Assembly (NCBI RefSeq): GCF_000716445.1
Contig: NZ_JNWK01000017.1
Location: forward strand, 147,198-211,197
DNA: 64,000 bases
Direction: 5' to 3'
Origin: Streptomyces wedmorensis
GTDB lineage: Bacteria > Actinomycetota > Actinomycetes > Streptomycetales > Streptomycetaceae
The notes below the pieces were generated by a model that searched no databases, was not told the origin of the DNA, and saw only the letters and a list, made by a program, of their open reading frames with translations. Both the position numbers and the translations under genes were made by a program. Numbering within the stretch: position 1 is the stretch's first letter; the number at the start of each line of letters is the position of its first letter. Shown piece by piece: positions 31,356 through 40,949 of the stretch.

Positions 31356-32161
31356 GCTCACTACTGCTCCTGACCAACGCCCTCCAGCCGTCGACCGAGG
31401 TGCTCCCCGCACTCGGCCTGCTGCTGCACAACGTCCGGGTCGCCCCGGCCGAGGGCCCCGCCCTCGTGGACACCCCCGGCGCGGACGTGATCCTCGTCGA
31501 CGGCCGGCGCGACCTCCCGCAGGTGCGCTCGCTCTGCCAGCTGCTGCGGTCCACCGGACCCGGCTGTCCGCTGATCCTCGTCGTGACGGAGGGCGGCCTC
31601 GCGGCCGTCACCGCCGACTGGGGCATCGACGACGTCCTCCTCGACACCGCGGGGCCCGCCGAGGTCGAGGCACGCCTCCGGCTCGCGATGGGCCGCCAGC
31701 AGATCGTCGCCGACGACTCCCCGATGGAGATCCGCAACGGCGACCTGTCGGTCGACGAGGCGACGTACAGCGCGAAACTCAAGGGCCGGGTCCTGGACCT
31801 GACCTTCAAGGAGTTCGAGCTCCTCAAGTACCTGGCGCAGCACCCCGGCCGGGTCTTCACGCGTGCCCAGCTCCTCCAGGAGGTGTGGGGGTACGACTAC
31901 TTCGGCGGCACCCGGACGGTCGACGTCCACGTCCGGCGGCTGCGGGCCAAGCTGGGCCCGGAGCACGAGTCGCTGATCGGCACCGTCCGCAACGTCGGCT
32001 ACCGCTTCGTCACCCCGGAGAAGGTCGAGCGGGCCGCCGAGGAGGCGCGCGCCAAGGAAGGGGCCCGGGCGGGCACGCGGGTCAAGGACGCCACGGGGGA
32101 TGTCACCCCCTTGGAGGACACGAACGTGGCGGATGCCACAGTGCGACCTGCCGGTAGGTAG
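31352..32161 (+). CDS. glnR: GlnR, orphan OmpR-type nitrogen regulator
   Basis: 269 aa. Main regulator of nitrogen uptake and glutamine synthesis genes in actinobacteria. The receiver-like domain keeps Asp50 (VILVDGRRD) but lacks the acidic cluster at its start ([10 protein letters not shown]), as in characterised GlnR proteins, which dimerise without phosphorylation. The OmpR winged helix follows (about 125-220: [19 protein letters not shown], then [15 protein letters not shown] and [10 protein letters not shown]). The C-terminal 45 residues are variable. No kinase gene is adjacent. A leader ORF overlaps the ATG. Confidence 0.96.
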   Translation: MSSLLLLTNALQPSTEVLPALGLLLHNVRVAPAEGPALVDTPGADVILVDGRRDLPQVRSLCQLLRSTGPGCPLILVVTEGGLAAVTADWGIDDVLLDTAGPAEVEARLRLAMGRQQIVADDSPMEIRNGDLSVDEATYSAKLKGRVLDLTFKEFELLKYLAQHPGRVFTRAQLLQEVWGYDYFGGTRTVDVHVRRLRAKLGPEHESLIGTVRNVGYRFVTPEKVERAAEEARAKEGARAGTRVKDATGDVTPLEDTNVADATVRPAGR

Positions 32162-32185
32162 GTCCCCCCGCGTAGACTTCCGCGC

Positions 32186-33211
32186 GTGGCCAAGGTGACG
32201 CGGGATGACGTAGCTCGACTGGCAGGTACTTCGACCGCGGTCGTGAGCTACGTCATCAACAACGGACCCAGGCCGGTCGCCCCGGCCACGCGCGAGCGTG
32301 TCCTCGCCGCCATCAAGGAGCTGGGCTACCGCCCCGACCGGGTGGCCCAGGCGATGGCGTCCCGGCGCACGGACCTCATAGGCATGATCGTCCCGGACGC
32401 GCGGCAGCCGTTCTTCGCCGAGCTGGCGCACGCGGTCGAGCAGGCCGCCGCCGAGCGCGGGAAGATGGTCCTCGTCGGCAACTCCGACTACCGCACCGAG
32501 CGCGAGATCCACTACCTGCGCGCCTTCCTCGGGATGCGGGTCTCCGGTCTGATCCTGGTCAGCCAGGGCATGAGCGAGCAGGCCGCGAGCGAGATCGAGG
32601 CCTGGGACGCGCGCGTGGTGCTGCTGCACGAGCGGCCCGAGGCGATCGACGACGTCGCCGTCGTGACGGACGACATCGAGGGCGCCCAGCTCGCCACCCG
32701 GCACCTCCTGGAGCACGGTCACCCGTACGTGGCGTGCCTCGGCGGCGTCCCGAACACCCCGGCCGTCGGCGACCCGGTCGCCGACCACGTCGAGGGCTGG
32801 CGGCGCGCCATGCAGGAGGCCGGCCTGTCGACCGAGGACCGGCTCTTCGAAGCCCCGTACAACCGCTACGACGCCTACCAGGTCGCCCTCAAGCTGCTCG
32901 CAGGCCCGGACAGGCCGCCGGCCATCTTCTGCTCCACGGACGACCAGGCCTTCGGTGTCCTGCGGGCCGCCCGCGAGCTGCGCATCGAGGTGCCGACGGA
33001 GCTGGCGGTCGCGGGCTTCGACGACGTGAAGGAGGCGGCGCTCACCGATCCGCCGCTGACCACCGTCGCCTCGGACCGGCCGGCGATGGCGCGGGCCGCC
33101 GTGGACCTCGTCCTCGACGACTCCCTCCGCGTCGCGGGCTCCCGTCGCGAGCGGGTGAAGCTCTTCCCCTCCGCGCTGGTGGTGCGCCGCTCCTGCGGCT
33201 GTCACGAGTAG
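32186..33211 (+). CDS. LacI family transcriptional regulator
   Basis: 341 aa. The N-terminal HTH is typical ([22 protein letters not shown]), with the minor-groove hinge region after [13 protein letters not shown]. The periplasmic-binding-like sensor domain begins [24 protein letters not shown]. The effector is unknown; LacI regulators usually sense sugars. GTG 32186 starts 24 bp after glnR with no obvious SD, so a leaderless or coupled start is possible. The C-terminus is Cys-containing (RRSCGCHE), unusual for the family. Confidence 0.92.
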   Translation: MAKVTRDDVARLAGTSTAVVSYVINNGPRPVAPATRERVLAAIKELGYRPDRVAQAMASRRTDLIGMIVPDARQPFFAELAHAVEQAAAERGKMVLVGNSDYRTEREIHYLRAFLGMRVSGLILVSQGMSEQAASEIEAWDARVVLLHERPEAIDDVAVVTDDIEGAQLATRHLLEHGHPYVACLGGVPNTPAVGDPVADHVEGWRRAMQEAGLSTEDRLFEAPYNRYDAYQVALKLLAGPDRPPAIFCSTDDQAFGVLRAARELRIEVPTELAVAGFDDVKEAALTDPPLTTVASDRPAMARAAVDLVLDDSLRVAGSRRERVKLFPSALVVRRSCGCHE

Positions 33212-33283
33212 CGGCGGGGCCGGGCCCGGACGGGCGGCCACCCCGGCGGTCTTTATATCGGGCATACAGGGTTCTGTCGGGCT

Positions 33284-33316
33284 TCTCAGCCGGTCCTCAG
33301 ACGGCTCTCATGTACG
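33284..33316 (+). promoter_or_regulatory. Three 11-bp direct repeats, probable response-regulator site
   Basis: TCTCAGCCGGT, CCTCAGACGGC and TCTCATGTACG follow one another at 33284, 33295 and 33306. Direct repeats with 11-bp spacing are how OmpR-type regulators bind. The site lies just upstream of the HtrA-like gene, whose neighbour encodes such a regulator; CTCAG-type half-sites resemble MprA targets in mycobacteria. Confidence 0.65.
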
Positions 33317-33333
33317 GCTCCGAAAGTCATTGC

Positions 33334-34398
33334 ATGACGGACTTCCAGGAGCAGCAGCCGCAGCAGCCCTACTACCCGCCGAGGCCGCCGTACGACCCGA
33401 CGACGCCGATCACCACCGAGCCGGGCACCACGATCTGGCCGTCCGGCGGACACGTACCGCCGCCGCCCGTGGAGCCGCCGGTGGCGGTCGCGGCGGCCCC
33501 CGCCCCGGGCGCCCGCCGCCGTGCCAAGCGCGGGGTCGGACTCATGGCGGCCGTGGCCATCGCGGCCGCGGCGATCGGCGGCGGCACGGCGACGCTCGTC
33601 CAGCAGCTCACCGCCGACACCCCGGCCACGGCCTCCTCGGCGGTGAACGGCACCACCGTCTCCGCGGGCAGCAAGGGCACGGTCGCCGGGGTCGCGGCGG
33701 CCGTCTCCCCGGCCATCGTCGAGATCTCGGCGAGCTCGAACGCGGGCCAGTCCACCGGCTCGGGCGTGATCATCACCTCCGACGGCGAGATCGTCACCAA
33801 CAACCACGTCATCTCGGGCGCCTCCTCGATCAGCGTGCGGCTCAGCGACGGCAAGACCTACCGGGCCGCCGTCGTCGGCACCGACCCCGACAAGGACCTG
33901 GCGCTCATCAAGCTCCAGGGCGCGTCGGGCCTCAGGACGGCGACGCTCGGCGACTCGTCCGAGGTGAAGGTCGGCGAGGAGGTCGTGGCGATCGGCTCCC
34001 CCGAGGGCCTGACCGGGACCGTCACCAGCGGCATCGTCTCCGCCCTCGACAGGGACGTGACGGTCGCCAAGGACGACGACGGCGGCCAGGACCGGCAGCA
34101 GCAGTACGACCCGCGGCAGGGCTGGCCCTTCGAGTTCGGCGGACAGCAGTTCAACGGCGACACCGGTTCGTCGAAGACGACGTACAAGGCGATCCAGACC
34201 GACGCCTCGCTCAACCCGGGGAATTCCGGCGGCGCGCTGATCAATATGAACGGCGAGATCATCGGAATCAATTCGGCCATGTATTCGCCCAGTTCTTCGA
34301 GCGGTTCCACCGCCGGAAGCGTCGGCCTCGGATTCGCCATCCCGATCGACACCGTGAAGGCCGATCTCGACAGCCTGCGCGCGGGCGGCGACAACTGA
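33334..34398 (+). CDS. HtrA/PepD-like membrane-anchored serine protease without PDZ
   Basis: 354 aa. A Pro/Gln-rich cytoplasmic tail (1-60) precedes one membrane helix (about 66-90) and an extracellular trypsin-like domain. The catalytic triad is His158 (TNNHVI), Asp188 ([11 protein letters not shown]) and Ser298 (NPGNSGGAL). The protein ends at the last barrel strand and lacks the PDZ domain usual in HtrA proteins. The start is ATG 33334; ATG 33310 is possible. It is followed by a two-component system, the same partnership as mprAB-pepD in Mycobacterium tuberculosis, which answers envelope stress. Confidence 0.92.
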   Translation: MTDFQEQQPQQPYYPPRPPYDPTTPITTEPGTTIWPSGGHVPPPPVEPPVAVAAAPAPGARRRAKRGVGLMAAVAIAAAAIGGGTATLVQQLTADTPATASSAVNGTTVSAGSKGTVAGVAAAVSPAIVEISASSNAGQSTGSGVIITSDGEIVTNNHVISGASSISVRLSDGKTYRAAVVGTDPDKDLALIKLQGASGLRTATLGDSSEVKVGEEVVAIGSPEGLTGTVTSGIVSALDRDVTVAKDDDGGQDRQQQYDPRQGWPFEFGGQQFNGDTGSSKTTYKAIQTDASLNPGNSGGALINMNGEIIGINSAMYSPSSSSGSTAGSVGLGFAIPIDTVKADLDSLRAGGDN

Positions 34399-34430
34399 CC
34401 GCCGAACGGACGGCGTGCGACGCTGATCGC

Positions 34431-35174
34431 ATGACGGGACAGCCCATGACGGGACAGCAGAACGAAGCCGAGCGCATCCTCATCGTCGACGACGAGCCCG
34501 CCGTGCGGGAGGCGCTGCGCCGCAGCCTCGCCTTCGAGGGCTACGGGACACAGGTCGCCGTCGACGGCCTCGACGCGCTCGCCCTGATGGAGTCGTACGC
34601 CCCCGACCTCGTCGTCCTCGACGTGCAGATGCCCCGCATGGACGGGCTGACCGCGGCCCGCCGCATCAGGGCCTCCGGCTCCACCGTGCCGATCCTCATG
34701 CTCACCGCCCGCGACACCGTCGGCGACCGCGTCACCGGGCTCGACGCGGGCGCGGACGACTACCTGGTCAAGCCGTTCGAACTGGACGAGCTGTTCGCCC
34801 GGATCCGGGCCCTCCTCCGGCGCAGCTCGTACGCGTCGGCGGCGTCGCCCGGCCCCGCCGACGGCGACGTGCTGGCCTTCGAGGACCTGCGGATGGACCT
34901 GAACACCCGCGAGGTGACGCGCGGCGGACGGACCGTGGAGCTCACCCGCACCGAGTTCACCCTCCTGGAGATGTTCCTGGCGCACCCCCGGCAGGTGCTG
35001 ACCCGCGAGCAGATCCTCAAGGCGGTGTGGGGCTTCGACTTCGAGCCGAGCTCGAACTCGCTGGACGTGTACGTGATGTACCTGCGGCGCAAGACCGAGG
35101 CCGGCGGCGAGCCGCGCCTCGTCCACACGGTGCGGGGCGTGGGCTACGCGCTGCGCGGAGGAGGCGGGGAGTGA
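34431..35174 (+). CDS. OmpR-family response regulator (MprA-like)
   Basis: 247 aa. Receiver domain with acidic pocket Asp20-Asp21, phospho-accepting Asp64 ([12 protein letters not shown]), Thr in LMLTARD and Lys in VKPF. The OmpR winged helix ends [29 protein letters not shown]. The first ten residues are a duplicated [10 protein letters not shown], from a 15-bp tandem repeat holding two start codons (34431 and 34446). It lies 32 bp after the protease gene and overlaps the kinase gene by 4 bp (GTGA). It most likely binds the 11-bp repeats upstream of the protease. Confidence 0.93.
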   Translation: MTGQPMTGQQNEAERILIVDDEPAVREALRRSLAFEGYGTQVAVDGLDALALMESYAPDLVVLDVQMPRMDGLTAARRIRASGSTVPILMLTARDTVGDRVTGLDAGADDYLVKPFELDELFARIRALLRRSSYASAASPGPADGDVLAFEDLRMDLNTREVTRGGRTVELTRTEFTLLEMFLAHPRQVLTREQILKAVWGFDFEPSSNSLDVYVMYLRRKTEAGGEPRLVHTVRGVGYALRGGGGE

Positions 35175-36625
35175 CGGATCCGTCGGCGCGGCGCCCCCGG
35201 GCGCTCCGCCCCCTGGCGTGGTTCCGCTCGCGGCCGCTGCGGTCGCGGCTCGCGCTGCTGACCGCGGCCGCCGTGGCGTTCGCGGTGGCGGCCGTGTCGC
35301 TGGCCTGCTGGTTCGTGACGCGGGCGCAGCTGGAGGCGGAGATGGACGCCTCGCTGCGCAGCACCCGCCTGGACCCGAACGGCGTGCAGAGCCTGCTCGC
35401 GCTGTGCCGGCAGGGCACGACGCCGCCGCCGGTGGCGGGCTCGTACACCGTGCAGGTCATCCTCGCCAACGGCAGCGTCTGCACCTCGGGGAAGGCAGCG
35501 ATCCCGGCCGGGCCAGGCGACCTCGGGGTGGCCCGGGGGCAGCTGGAGTACGCCCTCCACACGGTGAAGGACGACGCCGGACGCGAGATGCGGGTCTACA
35601 CCTACCCGCAGGAGGGCCCGATCGGCCTCGCGGTCTCCGTCGCCCGGCCGCTCGCCGAGATCGACAACTCGATGTCCACGCTGCGCTGGGTCCTGCTGCT
35701 GGTCTCCGGGATCGGGGTCGTCGGCGCGGGCGCGGCCGGCCTGTGGGTGGCGCGGACCGGCCTGGAGCCGGTGAACCGGCTCACCGGGGCGGTCGAGCAC
35801 GTGGCGGCGACCGAGGACCTGACGGTCCGCATCCCGGTGGAGGGCGAGGACGAGATCGCCCGGCTGTCCCGCTCGTTCAACGCGATGACGGCGGCGCTCG
35901 CCACCTCACGGGACCGGCAGGCGCAGCTCATCGCGGACGCGGGCCACGAACTGCGGACCCCGCTGACCTCGCTGCGGACGAACGTCGAGCTCCTCGCGCG
36001 CAGCGAGGAGACCGGCCGGGCGATCCCGCCGGACGACCGGCGGGCCCTGATGGCCTCGGTGAAGGCGCAGATGACGGAGCTGGCCTCGCTGATCGGCGAC
36101 CTGCAGGAGCTGGCCCGCCCCGACACGGCGCGGCCCGGCCCGCTGGAGGTCGTGCCGCTGCACGGCATCCTCCGCACCGCCCTGGACCGGGCGCGGCTGC
36201 GCGGCCCCGAGCTGACCTTCGTCACCGACCTCGCTCCCTGGTACGTGCGGGCGGAGCCGGCCGCGCTCGAACGCGCCCTGGTCAACGTCCTGGACAACGC
36301 GGTGAAGTTCTCGCCGCCGCGGGGCGAGGTCGAGGTGTCCCTGATGCGGGGCGAGCTCACGGTCCGCGACCACGGGCCCGGCATCTCCGCCGACGAACTC
36401 CCGCACGTCTTCGACCGCTTCTGGCGCTCCCCGTCGGCCCGCAGCCTCCCCGGTTCCGGCCTCGGCCTGTCGATCGTCGCGCGTACGGTGCAGCAGGCCG
36501 GCGGCACGGTGGCGCTGGCCCCGGCGGGCGGCGGCGGCACCCTGGTGAGGCTCCGCCTGCCGGGCGCCCCGACGCCGCCGCCCGAGCTGTCAGTTGTGCC
36601 GGAGGAGGGCCTCGACGAGGCCTGA
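35171..36625 (+). CDS. Sensor histidine kinase (MprB-like)
   Basis: 484 aa. Two membrane helices (about 26-50 and 172-194) enclose an extracellular sensor region of about 120 residues with two Cys (ALCRQG, GSVCTSG) that could form a disulfide. A HAMP domain follows, then HisKA with phospho-accepting His259 ([11 protein letters not shown]), and the ATPase with N ([10 protein letters not shown]), G1 (DHGPGIS) and G2 (GSGLGLSIV) boxes. GTG 35171 overlaps the regulator stop. Its 3' end overlaps the convergent PI-PLC-like gene by 36 bp. Confidence 0.93.
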   Translation: MTDPSARRPRALRPLAWFRSRPLRSRLALLTAAAVAFAVAAVSLACWFVTRAQLEAEMDASLRSTRLDPNGVQSLLALCRQGTTPPPVAGSYTVQVILANGSVCTSGKAAIPAGPGDLGVARGQLEYALHTVKDDAGREMRVYTYPQEGPIGLAVSVARPLAEIDNSMSTLRWVLLLVSGIGVVGAGAAGLWVARTGLEPVNRLTGAVEHVAATEDLTVRIPVEGEDEIARLSRSFNAMTAALATSRDRQAQLIADAGHELRTPLTSLRTNVELLARSEETGRAIPPDDRRALMASVKAQMTELASLIGDLQELARPDTARPGPLEVVPLHGILRTALDRARLRGPELTFVTDLAPWYVRAEPAALERALVNVLDNAVKFSPPRGEVEVSLMRGELTVRDHGPGISADELPHVFDRFWRSPSARSLPGSGLGLSIVARTVQQAGGTVALAPAGGGGTLVRLRLPGAPTPPPELSVVPEEGLDEA

Positions 36626-37441
36626 CCGGGTGTTGGGGTAGTCCATCGGGACGATCCCGAGCCCGGTCCGGCCGGCCATCTCGGAGCCGTCGAGGAAGCC
36701 GTGGACCCAGGGGTTGAGCCGGTCGGAGTTCCAGCGGGGCGGGAGGTAGGCGGAGGTGCTCACGAAGTTCACGTAGAGCGGGCCGGGCTGTGCGGCGGCC
36801 GTGCGGAAGTGGGCCTGGATCTTCGGGTACTTGGCGTCGGGCAGCGCGTTCCAGTCGTCCTGGACGGAGAAGGCGGGGCCGCCCCACCTCAGCCCGGGCA
36901 GCCCGCCGTTGTCGGCGAGCAGCACGACCCGTCCCCGGGCCTCGCCGAGCAGGGGGAGCGTGTCGCCGATGCGGAAGAGGGGGCGCCAGCCGCGCCGGTC
37001 GAGGTAGTCGTCGAAGACGGCGCGGAAGGTGGCGTCGGACTCCTGCGAGTACTCCTGCTTGACCCGCATGAGGACGGTCTCGGAGGAGTGGGCTGCGAGG
37101 AAGTCCCGGCAGGCGACGAGGACGTCCCCGAACATCATGTTCTGGTAGGAGGCCCCGTGGTGGATCGCGAACGACCCGCCGGTCACCCGGCACCGCACGT
37201 CCAGGAAGCGGATGCCGCTGTCCAGTTGCTGGGCGATGGTGGTGTTCTGGCACTCGCTCCAGGCGCCGCCGAACCGGGCTCCCGAGTCGTGTGTCCCGGG
37301 GATGGTGAGTCGCCGCAGGTCGGTGGCGTCCCCGTGCCCTCCCATCCACGCGCGCGTGTCCACGGCCGCCGCCGGCGGGGCACTGACCAGCAGGGCGGCT
37401 CCGGCGGCTGCCGCCCCCACGAGAAATCGTCGTCGGTCCAT
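36590..37441 (-). CDS. Secreted PI-specific phospholipase C-like protein
   Basis: 283 aa. It has a Tat-type signal (DRRRFLVGAAAAGAALLVS) cleaved near AAA-VDT. The PLC X-domain has the two catalytic His positions, His51 in IPGTHDSGA and His94 or 95 in FAIHHGASY, plus DVRCRVTGG between them. These enzymes cleave phosphatidylinositol or its glycans without calcium. The natural substrate is unknown. ATG 37441. The gene overlaps the kinase gene tail-to-tail. Confidence 0.9.
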   Translation of the reverse strand: MDRRRFLVGAAAAGAALLVSAPPAAAVDTRAWMGGHGDATDLRRLTIPGTHDSGARFGGAWSECQNTTIAQQLDSGIRFLDVRCRVTGGSFAIHHGASYQNMMFGDVLVACRDFLAAHSSETVLMRVKQEYSQESDATFRAVFDDYLDRRGWRPLFRIGDTLPLLGEARGRVVLLADNGGLPGLRWGGPAFSVQDDWNALPDAKYPKIQAHFRTAAAQPGPLYVNFVSTSAYLPPRWNSDRLNPWVHGFLDGSEMAGRTGLGIVPMDYPNTRSGLVEALLRHN

Positions 37442-37509
37442 GGCACCGCACTATGACAGGTACGCATCAACAAGCACAGACGGGATCACGCCTGAATCCG
37501 TACGCGAAA

Positions 37510-37543
37510 GGGGCGGCGTTCCGCCGAAACGGTCCGCCGCCCC
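37510..37543 (-). terminator. Terminator after the 5'-nucleotidase gene
   Basis: GGGGCGGCG (37510-37518) and CGCCGCCCC (37535-37543) form a perfect 9-bp stem 19 bp downstream of the leftward nucleotidase stop. Confidence 0.75.
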
Positions 37544-37561
37544 CTCAGGAGCCCGGAAGGG

Positions 37562-39394
37562 TTACTTCACGACCGTGATCCGGTCCGCGGCCGGCACCTG
37601 CAGCGGCGCGGCGGCCGAGGAGTTCTTCGCCAGGTAGGCGTTGAAGACGTCCAGGTCCGAGGCGGCGACCAGCTTGTTCGTGCCGGTGGCCAGCGCACCG
37701 AAGCCGTCGCCGCCGCCCGCGAGGAACTCGTTCATCGCGACGCGGTAGGTCTTCGACGGGTCGATCGCCTCGCCGTTCAGCTTGATCGTGCCGTCGACGA
37801 CGCGGTCCGCGCCCGTCTTGGTCATGTCGAGCGTGTAGGTGAGTCCCTTCGAGATCTGAAGGATCTTGATGCTGTTCAGGTTCGAGCCGCTGACCTGCTG
37901 CTTCAGCGCGGTGATCAGGTTCGCGCCGGTCAGGTCGACCACGTTCATCATGTTGGTGAACGGCTGCACCGTGAAGGACTCGCCGTAGGTCACCACACCG
38001 TCGCCCTCGGCGCCGGACGCCTTGAAGACCAGGTCGGAGCGGATACCGCCCGGGTTCATCAGGGCCAGCTGCGCGCCGCCCTTGTCCGCCGGGGCCAGAC
38101 CCTCCAGCTGCGCGTCGGCGATCAGGTCGCCGAGCGGCTTCTCGTACGCCGTGGAGCCGCGGCCGTTGATGTCGGCGGCGATGTAGCCCTGCGGGCGGTT
38201 CGCGATCGGGGCGGCGAGCGTGCGCCAGCCCTCGATCAGCTCGGTGAGGTCCGCGGCCTTCGGCACGTCACGCGACACGACGTGGTTGGCCGAGTCCACC
38301 GCCGTGCGCACGATGTCCTTGGTGGCGCGGTCGTACGTCAGCGTCGTGTCCGTGTACAGCTTGCCGAACGAGGACGCCGAGGTGACCAGACGCGGCTTGC
38401 CGGCCGGGTCCGGGATGCTGCACACGTACGCCTGGTGGGTGTGGCCCGTGACGAACGCGTCGACCTGCGGCGAGACGTTCTTCGCGATGTCGACGATCGC
38501 GCCGGAGACGCCGTCACCGTCACCGTCACCGTCACCGTCGCAGTTGTAGTTGTACGAGGCCGAGGCCGGCATGCCGCCCTCGTGGACCAGGGCGACGATG
38601 GACTTGACGCCCTTGCGCTCCAGGACCTTCGTGTACTTGTTGATCGTCTCGACCTCGTCGCCGAACTTCAGGCCCTTGACGCCCTCGGCGGTGACGACGT
38701 TCGGGGTGCCCTCCAGGGTCACGCCGATGAAGCCGATCCTGACGCCGTCCTTCTCCCAGACGAAGTACGGGTCGAGCAGCGGCTTGCCCGTCTTCTCCTT
38801 CGTCACGTTGGCCGCGAGGTACGGGAAGTCGGCCCCCTCGAACTCCTCGCCCTCGACGAAGCAGCCGGCGGTCGGGTGACAGCCGCCGTTCTGCATCCGG
38901 GCCAGCTCGACGGCGCCCTCGTCGAACTCGTGGTTGCCCACCGAGGTGACGTCCAGGCCCAGCTGGTTCAGTGCCCCGATGGTCGGCTCGTCGTGGAAGA
39001 GCCCGGACAGCAGCGGCGAGGCGCCGATCAGGTCGCCGGCCGCGGCCGTGATGGAGTAACGGTTCCCCTCACGCGCCTGGCGCAGGTGCGTCGCCAGGTA
39101 CTCGACACCGCCCGCGTCGATCTTCTCGGTCGTCCCGTCCGGCTTCGTCCGGGTCACCTGACCCGACGAACCCGCCGGCGGCTCCAGGGTGCCGTGCAGG
39201 TCGTTGAAGGACAGCAGCTGGACGTCGACCATCCGCCCCCATCCCTTGCCGTTCGTCCCCTGCCCGGCGGCGTACGCGTCGCCCGCCGCCCCTGCCGACG
39301 GCATCGCGGCGACGAGCGCCCCCACCGTCGCCAGCCCGGCACCAGCGGCCAGAATCCGCCGTACCCTCTTGTTCTTCCTCGGCGTCGCTGCCAT
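37562..39394 (-). CDS. Secreted bifunctional metallophosphatase/5'-nucleotidase
   Basis: 610 aa. After a signal sequence (RRILAAGAGLATVGALVAAMPSAGA region) the metallophosphoesterase domain has LLSFNDLHGTLEP (D-x-H), GNHEFDEG and GHTHQAY motifs. The C-terminal 5'-nucleotidase domain carries the nucleotide-stacking region (NPGGIRSDL, TFGE-like TYGESFTVQPF). UshA-type enzymes hydrolyse extracellular nucleotides and sugar nucleotides to release phosphate. An in-frame hexanucleotide repeat (38511-38540) encodes a (DG)n loop after a Cys. It is divergent from mshD; nearness to the phosphate genes fits its role. Confidence 0.93.
   Translation of the reverse strand: MAATPRKNKRVRRILAAGAGLATVGALVAAMPSAGAAGDAYAAGQGTNGKGWGRMVDVQLLSFNDLHGTLEPPAGSSGQVTRTKPDGTTEKIDAGGVEYLATHLRQAREGNRYSITAAAGDLIGASPLLSGLFHDEPTIGALNQLGLDVTSVGNHEFDEGAVELARMQNGGCHPTAGCFVEGEEFEGADFPYLAANVTKEKTGKPLLDPYFVWEKDGVRIGFIGVTLEGTPNVVTAEGVKGLKFGDEVETINKYTKVLERKGVKSIVALVHEGGMPASASYNYNCDGDGDGDGDGVSGAIVDIAKNVSPQVDAFVTGHTHQAYVCSIPDPAGKPRLVTSASSFGKLYTDTTLTYDRATKDIVRTAVDSANHVVSRDVPKAADLTELIEGWRTLAAPIANRPQGYIAADINGRGSTAYEKPLGDLIADAQLEGLAPADKGGAQLALMNPGGIRSDLVFKASGAEGDGVVTYGESFTVQPFTNMMNVVDLTGANLITALKQQVSGSNLNSIKILQISKGLTYTLDMTKTGADRVVDGTIKLNGEAIDPSKTYRVAMNEFLAGGGDGFGALATGTNKLVAASDLDVFNAYLAKNSSAAAPLQVPAADRITVVK
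38511..38540. repeat. Hexanucleotide repeat CCGTCA x5 inside the nucleotidase gene
   Basis: Units start at 38511, 38517, 38523, 38529 and 38535 (last one CCGTCG). On the coding strand they encode alternating Asp-Gly. The repeat is in frame, so slippage would change only loop length. Confidence 0.9.
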
Positions 39395-39546
39395 CTCTCC
39401 CCTAGTCCCCTTGCCCCGATTCGCGGCCTTGATCTACTCCCCCGTTGCGCGAGCAGCCTAGAGTCAACGCGCGTAGCGCAACAGGGGGGAGTGGGTTACA
39501 AGACAGTTGCCGATTGCTGACGGGGTGTCGCCGTAGGCTCGGGGGC

Positions 39547-40473
39547 ATGACTTCCGATGCGGCGCCGGCCATCGAACCGGGACGGCAGATCAACACGTAT
39601 GACGAGCTCACGCCGGAGCAGGTCCAGGACGTACTGGACCTCCTGGAGGCGGCCGACCGTGCCGACGGGGTGCACGCCGTGTCCGAGCAGGGGCGACTGT
39701 ACCTGCGTCACGGCAGGCGCGAGGGCGTGACCCACTTCCTGCTCACCGTCGGCTCGCACCTCTACGGGTACGCGCAGCTGGAGGAGACGGACCCGATCGA
39801 GGCACCGGCCGCCGAGCTCGTGGTGCACCCGTCCCAGCGGGGCCGCGGCCACGGCCGGGCGCTGGGCACCGCGCTGCTCGCCGCCTCCGGCAAGCGGCTG
39901 CGCGTCTGGGCGCACGGCGGCAAGTCGGCGGCCCGGCACCTGGCGCAGGTGCTCGGCCTGACGCTCTTCCGCGAGCTGCGCCAGCTGCGGCGGCCGCTGG
40001 TGCCGCTCGACATCCCGGAGCCGGTGCTGCCGGAGGGCGTCACCGTCCGCACGTTCACGCCCGGCCAGGACGACGCGGACTGGCTCGCCGTGAACGCCGC
40101 CGCGTTCGCGCACCACCCCGAGCAGGGCTCGCTCACCCAGCGGGACCTGGACGACCGGACCGCCGAGCCGTGGTTCGACCCGAAGGGCTTCTTCCTCGCG
40201 GAGCGGGACGGGAAGCTGATCGGCTTCCACTGGACGAAGACGCACGCCGAGGAGCAGCTCGGCGAGGTGTACGTGGTCGGCATCCTGCCCGATGCCCAGG
40301 GCGGCGGCCTCGGCAAGGCGCTCACGGCGATCGGCCTGCGGCACCTGGCGGCGCAGGGGCTGCCGACGGCGATGCTGTACGTGGACGCGGACAACACGGC
40401 GGCGGTCCGGGTCTACGAGGGCATCGGCTTCGCCACGCACGAGGTGGACCTGATGTACCGCACGGAGTCGTAA
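39547..40473 (+). CDS. mshD: Mycothiol synthase
   Basis: Last step of mycothiol synthesis: acetylates Cys-GlcN-Ins using acetyl-CoA. 308 aa with two tandem GNAT domains. The first has ELVVHPSQRGRGHGRALGTALL, and the second, catalytic one has VYVVGILPDAQGGGLGKALTAIGLRHL followed by LYVDADNTAAVRVYEGIGF. ATG 39547. It is divergent from the nucleotidase gene and ends before a strong terminator. mshA is about 32 kb away in this window. Confidence 0.96.
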   Translation: MTSDAAPAIEPGRQINTYDELTPEQVQDVLDLLEAADRADGVHAVSEQGRLYLRHGRREGVTHFLLTVGSHLYGYAQLEETDPIEAPAAELVVHPSQRGRGHGRALGTALLAASGKRLRVWAHGGKSAARHLAQVLGLTLFRELRQLRRPLVPLDIPEPVLPEGVTVRTFTPGQDDADWLAVNAAAFAHHPEQGSLTQRDLDDRTAEPWFDPKGFFLAERDGKLIGFHWTKTHAEEQLGEVYVVGILPDAQGGGLGKALTAIGLRHLAAQGLPTAMLYVDADNTAAVRVYEGIGFATHEVDLMYRTES

Positions 40474-40483
40474 GTCTCCGATG

Positions 40484-40511
40484 GAAGGGGGCGGTTGACA
40501 CCGCCCCCTTC
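40484..40511 (+). terminator. mshD terminator
   Basis: A 12-bp perfect stem (40484-40495 with 40500-40511) and a TGAC loop follow the mshD stop by 10 bp and run into CTTT. Confidence 0.88.
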
Positions 40512-40512
40512 T

Positions 40513-40556
40513 TTGCACCACCCTTTCACTACTTGATTAGTGAAAGGGTGGTGCAA
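40513..40556. promoter_or_regulatory. 44-bp perfect dyad at the GntR gene start
   Basis: Arms 40513-40531 and 40538-40556 are a perfect 19-bp inverted repeat (TTGCACCACCCTTTCACTA and complement) with 6-nt spacer CTTGAT. The left end supplies a -35-like TTGCAC and ATTAGT at 40536-40541 can serve as -10 after 17 nt, so the operator covers the promoter. It ends 6 bp before the GntR start. Confidence 0.85.
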
Positions 40557-40562
40557 GGGATC

Positions 40563-40949
40563 GTGGTCGAGTACCGCATCGACCGGCGCAGTGGCGTCGC
40601 CACCTACCTCCAGATCGTCCAGCAGACGAAACAGGCCCTCCGGATGGGCCTCCTGGAGCCCGGCGACCGACTGCCCACCGCACGCGAGGTCGTCGAAGCG
40701 ACGGCCATCAACCCCAACACGGTCCTCAAGGCCTACCGCGAGCTGGAGCGCGAAGGGCTCGTCGAGGCCCGCCGCGGCCTCGGCACCTTCGTCCGCGCCA
40801 CGCTCGGCACCGGCCCCGCCGACTCGCCCCTGCGCGGCGAACTCGCCGACTGGGCACGGCGGGCCCGGGCCGAGGGACTCGAGCGGGAGGACGTGGCCGC
40901 GCTCTTCACATCCGTACTGAAGGAACACTTCGAGGGGGACGACGCATGA
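40563..40949 (+). CDS. GntR regulator, YtrA subfamily
   Basis: 128 aa. The winged helix is near the N-terminus (YRIDRRSGVATYLQIVQQ, then LPTAREVVEATAINPNTVLKAYRELEREGLVEARRG region), with only a short C-terminal helical part, as in YtrA-type GntR proteins that repress ABC exporters. GTG 40563 fits the family N-terminus; upstream GTG codons at 40548 or 40551 are possible, and the predicted transcription start near 40548 would make the message leaderless or nearly so. Coupled by ATGA to the ABC ATPase gene. Confidence 0.9.
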   Translation: MVEYRIDRRSGVATYLQIVQQTKQALRMGLLEPGDRLPTAREVVEATAINPNTVLKAYRELEREGLVEARRGLGTFVRATLGTGPADSPLRGELADWARRARAEGLEREDVAALFTSVLKEHFEGDDA

